NCBI GenBank assembly: GCA_023411445.1
Contig: JAEYOT010000024.1
Location: 1 to 6,091 of the forward strand
Length of the DNA stretch: 6,091 bases
Origin: Pseudomonadota bacterium
GTDB taxonomy: Bacteria > Myxococcota_A > Polyangia > Polyangiales > Polyangiaceae
Direction of reading: 5' to 3'
Notes under the pieces: generated by a model
Database searches by the model: none
The model's input: only the letters and a program-made list of their open reading frames with translations
Told to the model about the DNA's origin: nothing
Shown: positions 4,886 to 6,091 of the stretch, piece by piece
Layout: each line of letters starts with the position of its first letter
How positions within the stretch are numbered: position 1 is the first letter of the stretch
Translations under genes and position numbers: made by a program

Positions 4886-6091
4886 ATGCGACTCTTCAAA
4901 GGTGACAAAGTCTACGACTTCATGCGGGTCCGGAAATACTGGATCACGCTGAGCTTCACCCTCATCTTCGGCTCGCTGGGGCTCCTGCTGTTCGGCAATC
5001 CCAAGCTGGGTACGGACTTCGTCGGCGGCACCGAGATCGAGCTCGCCTTCAAGAAGCCGGTGGAAGCGCAGGCCGTCCGCGCCGCCGTGGAGCAGGCTGG
5101 CTTCTCGACACCCACCGTGATCAAGGTGGACGACCCCAACAACCCGCACCGCTACATGGTGCGCGTGCAGGAGGTCTCCACCATCGCGCCGGAAAAGCAG
5201 GCCGAGATCGAGCGCGCCCTGTGCGTCACCAGTAGTGATCCGGCGTGCACGGAGCCGCTCAAGCCCACCGAGATCAAGTTCAGCCCCGGCGGCGACAAGA
5301 TCACGCTGCGCTACCGCGAAGCGCCGAACCTGGCGTTCGTGAAGGAGCGGATCAGCGGCGTGAAGCACATCGCCCTGCGGCCCGGTGACAACAACCCGCT
5401 GCTGCAGAGCGCCCGCGACAACAAGGTCGAGATTCAGCTGATGAGCAAGGGCGACCAGCTGGTGAGCGGCTTGCGCCAGTCTTTAGGCGTAGACGTGGTG
5501 CCGGAGCAGCCCCTGCGTACGGAGTGGATCGGGCCGCGTGCTGGCGCGCAGCTGCGCGACAGCGCCGTGAAGAGCATCGCCATCTCGATCATCTTCATCA
5601 TGGCCTACATCGCGTTCCGCTTCGATCTGCGGTTCGCGCCCGGTTGCGTCGTGGCCTTGGTCCACGACGGCATCGGCACCATCGGCATCATGGTGCTGCT
5701 GGGCAAAGAGCTCAACCTGACCACGATCGCAGCCGTGCTCACGGTCGTGGGCTACTCCGTGAACGACACGGTCGTGATCTATGATCGCGTGCGTGAGAAC
5801 TTGGGCAAGCTGCGCGGCGCCACCTTCGTGAAGCTGATCAACGTGAGCACCTCGGAGATGCTCGGCCGCACGATCTTGACTGCCGTGACCGTGCTGTTCA
5901 GCTTGCTAGGCTTATTCTTCTGGGGCACCGGCGACCTGAAGGACTTCGCGCTCGCGCTCACGATCGGCGTCGTGCTGGGTATGTACAGCTCGATTTACGT
6001 GGCCCTGCCGCTCACGGAGTGGTTCGAGTCGCGCTTCTTCTCGAAGATGGGCTCGAAGAAGAAGGGCGGACGCCCGCCGTCAGCCCGCAAC
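4886..6091 (+). CDS. secF: SecF, protein translocase subunit (3' end outside window)
   Basis: Partner of SecD in proton-driven protein export. It has 402 codons from the ATG with no stop before the window edge, so the gene is open at its 3' end, but the family domain is complete and little is likely missing. TM1 is at about 19-37, then GTDFVGGTEIEL (42-53) opens the periplasmic domain (about 38-225). Five membrane segments follow (about 229-378). VHDG (259-262), GYSVNDTVVIYDRVREN (289-305) and GRTILTA (327-333) are SecF hallmarks. D294 and R328 fit the paired Asp and Arg of the proton path and have the same 34-residue spacing as D213/R247 of E. coli SecF. The periplasmic domain is about 80-90 residues longer than in E. 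coli and has C113 and C121. The tail (389-402) is basic. The start is 3 nt after the secD stop, with GGGGTGAG just upstream. Confidence 0.97.
   Translation, partial: MRLFKGDKVYDFMRVRKYWITLSFTLIFGSLGLLLFGNPKLGTDFVGGTEIELAFKKPVEAQAVRAAVEQAGFSTPTVIKVDDPNNPHRYMVRVQEVSTIAPEKQAEIERALCVTSSDPACTEPLKPTEIKFSPGGDKITLRYREAPNLAFVKERISGVKHIALRPGDNNPLLQSARDNKVEIQLMSKGDQLVSGLRQSLGVDVVPEQPLRTEWIGPRAGAQLRDSAVKSIAISIIFIMAYIAFRFDLRFAPGCVVALVHDGIGTIGIMVLLGKELNLTTIAAVLTVVGYSVNDTVVIYDRVRENLGKLRGATFVKLINVSTSEMLGRTILTAVTVLFSLLGLFFWGTGDLKDFALALTIGVVLGMYSSIYVALPLTEWFESRFFSKMGSKKKGGRPPSARN

Noticed and set aside
1..6091. Mobile element, CRISPR, defence or integration module
   Set aside because: No transposase, integrase, spaced repeat array or target-site duplication was seen; all coding capacity is taken by thrS and the yajC-secD-secF operon.

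Overview
This window looks like chromosomal housekeeping DNA from a GC-rich (about two-thirds GC by eye) Gram-negative bacterium. The ThrRS, SecD and SecF sequences and the codon usage have a deltaproteobacterial/myxobacterial flavour, but that placement is an impression, not a search result. I see no mobile element, CRISPR array or rRNA.

Layout: positions 1-69 are a short downstream region holding a 9-nt direct repeat and a small hairpin. A complete threonyl-tRNA synthetase gene (thrS) lies on the minus strand at 70-2025. A tRNA-Val(GAC) gene lies 52 bp upstream of it, also on the minus strand, at 2078-2149. A 240-bp divergent intergenic region (2150-2389) separates these from a plus-strand operon: yajC (2390-2767), secD (2771-4882, GTG start) and secF (4886 to the window edge, no stop reached). 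The operon gaps are 3 nt each, so the three Sec genes are almost certainly co-transcribed and translationally coupled.

How they work together: YajC, SecD and SecF form the accessory complex of the SecYEG translocon. SecDF uses the proton motive force to help pull exported proteins across the inner membrane. On the other side, a candidate minus-strand promoter (exact TTGACA, 17-nt spacer, GC-rich discriminator) would drive tRNA-Val and, by read-through, thrS, so that thrS mRNA would come from a tRNA-mRNA precursor.

The least ordinary part is the noncoding DNA. The tRNA is enclosed by a 16-nt inverted repeat (14 of 16 positions pair, 112 nt apart) whose outer arm starts just after the predicted transcription start. 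A perfect 6-bp hairpin lies between that arm and the tRNA. Together they would make a three-way junction closing leader on trailer in the pre-tRNA-thrS transcript. Two more dyads lie between the divergent promoters: an 18-bp bulged inverted repeat (2239-2340) and an operator-like dyad centred on the predicted yajC start site (2355-2385). Among the proteins, SecD carries about three extra N-terminal membrane segments, SecF has an enlarged periplasmic domain with a close cysteine pair, YajC has a Pro-rich N-terminal extension, and ThrRS lacks the first part of its TGS domain. These are architectural variants of known families. I do not see a wholly new protein system.
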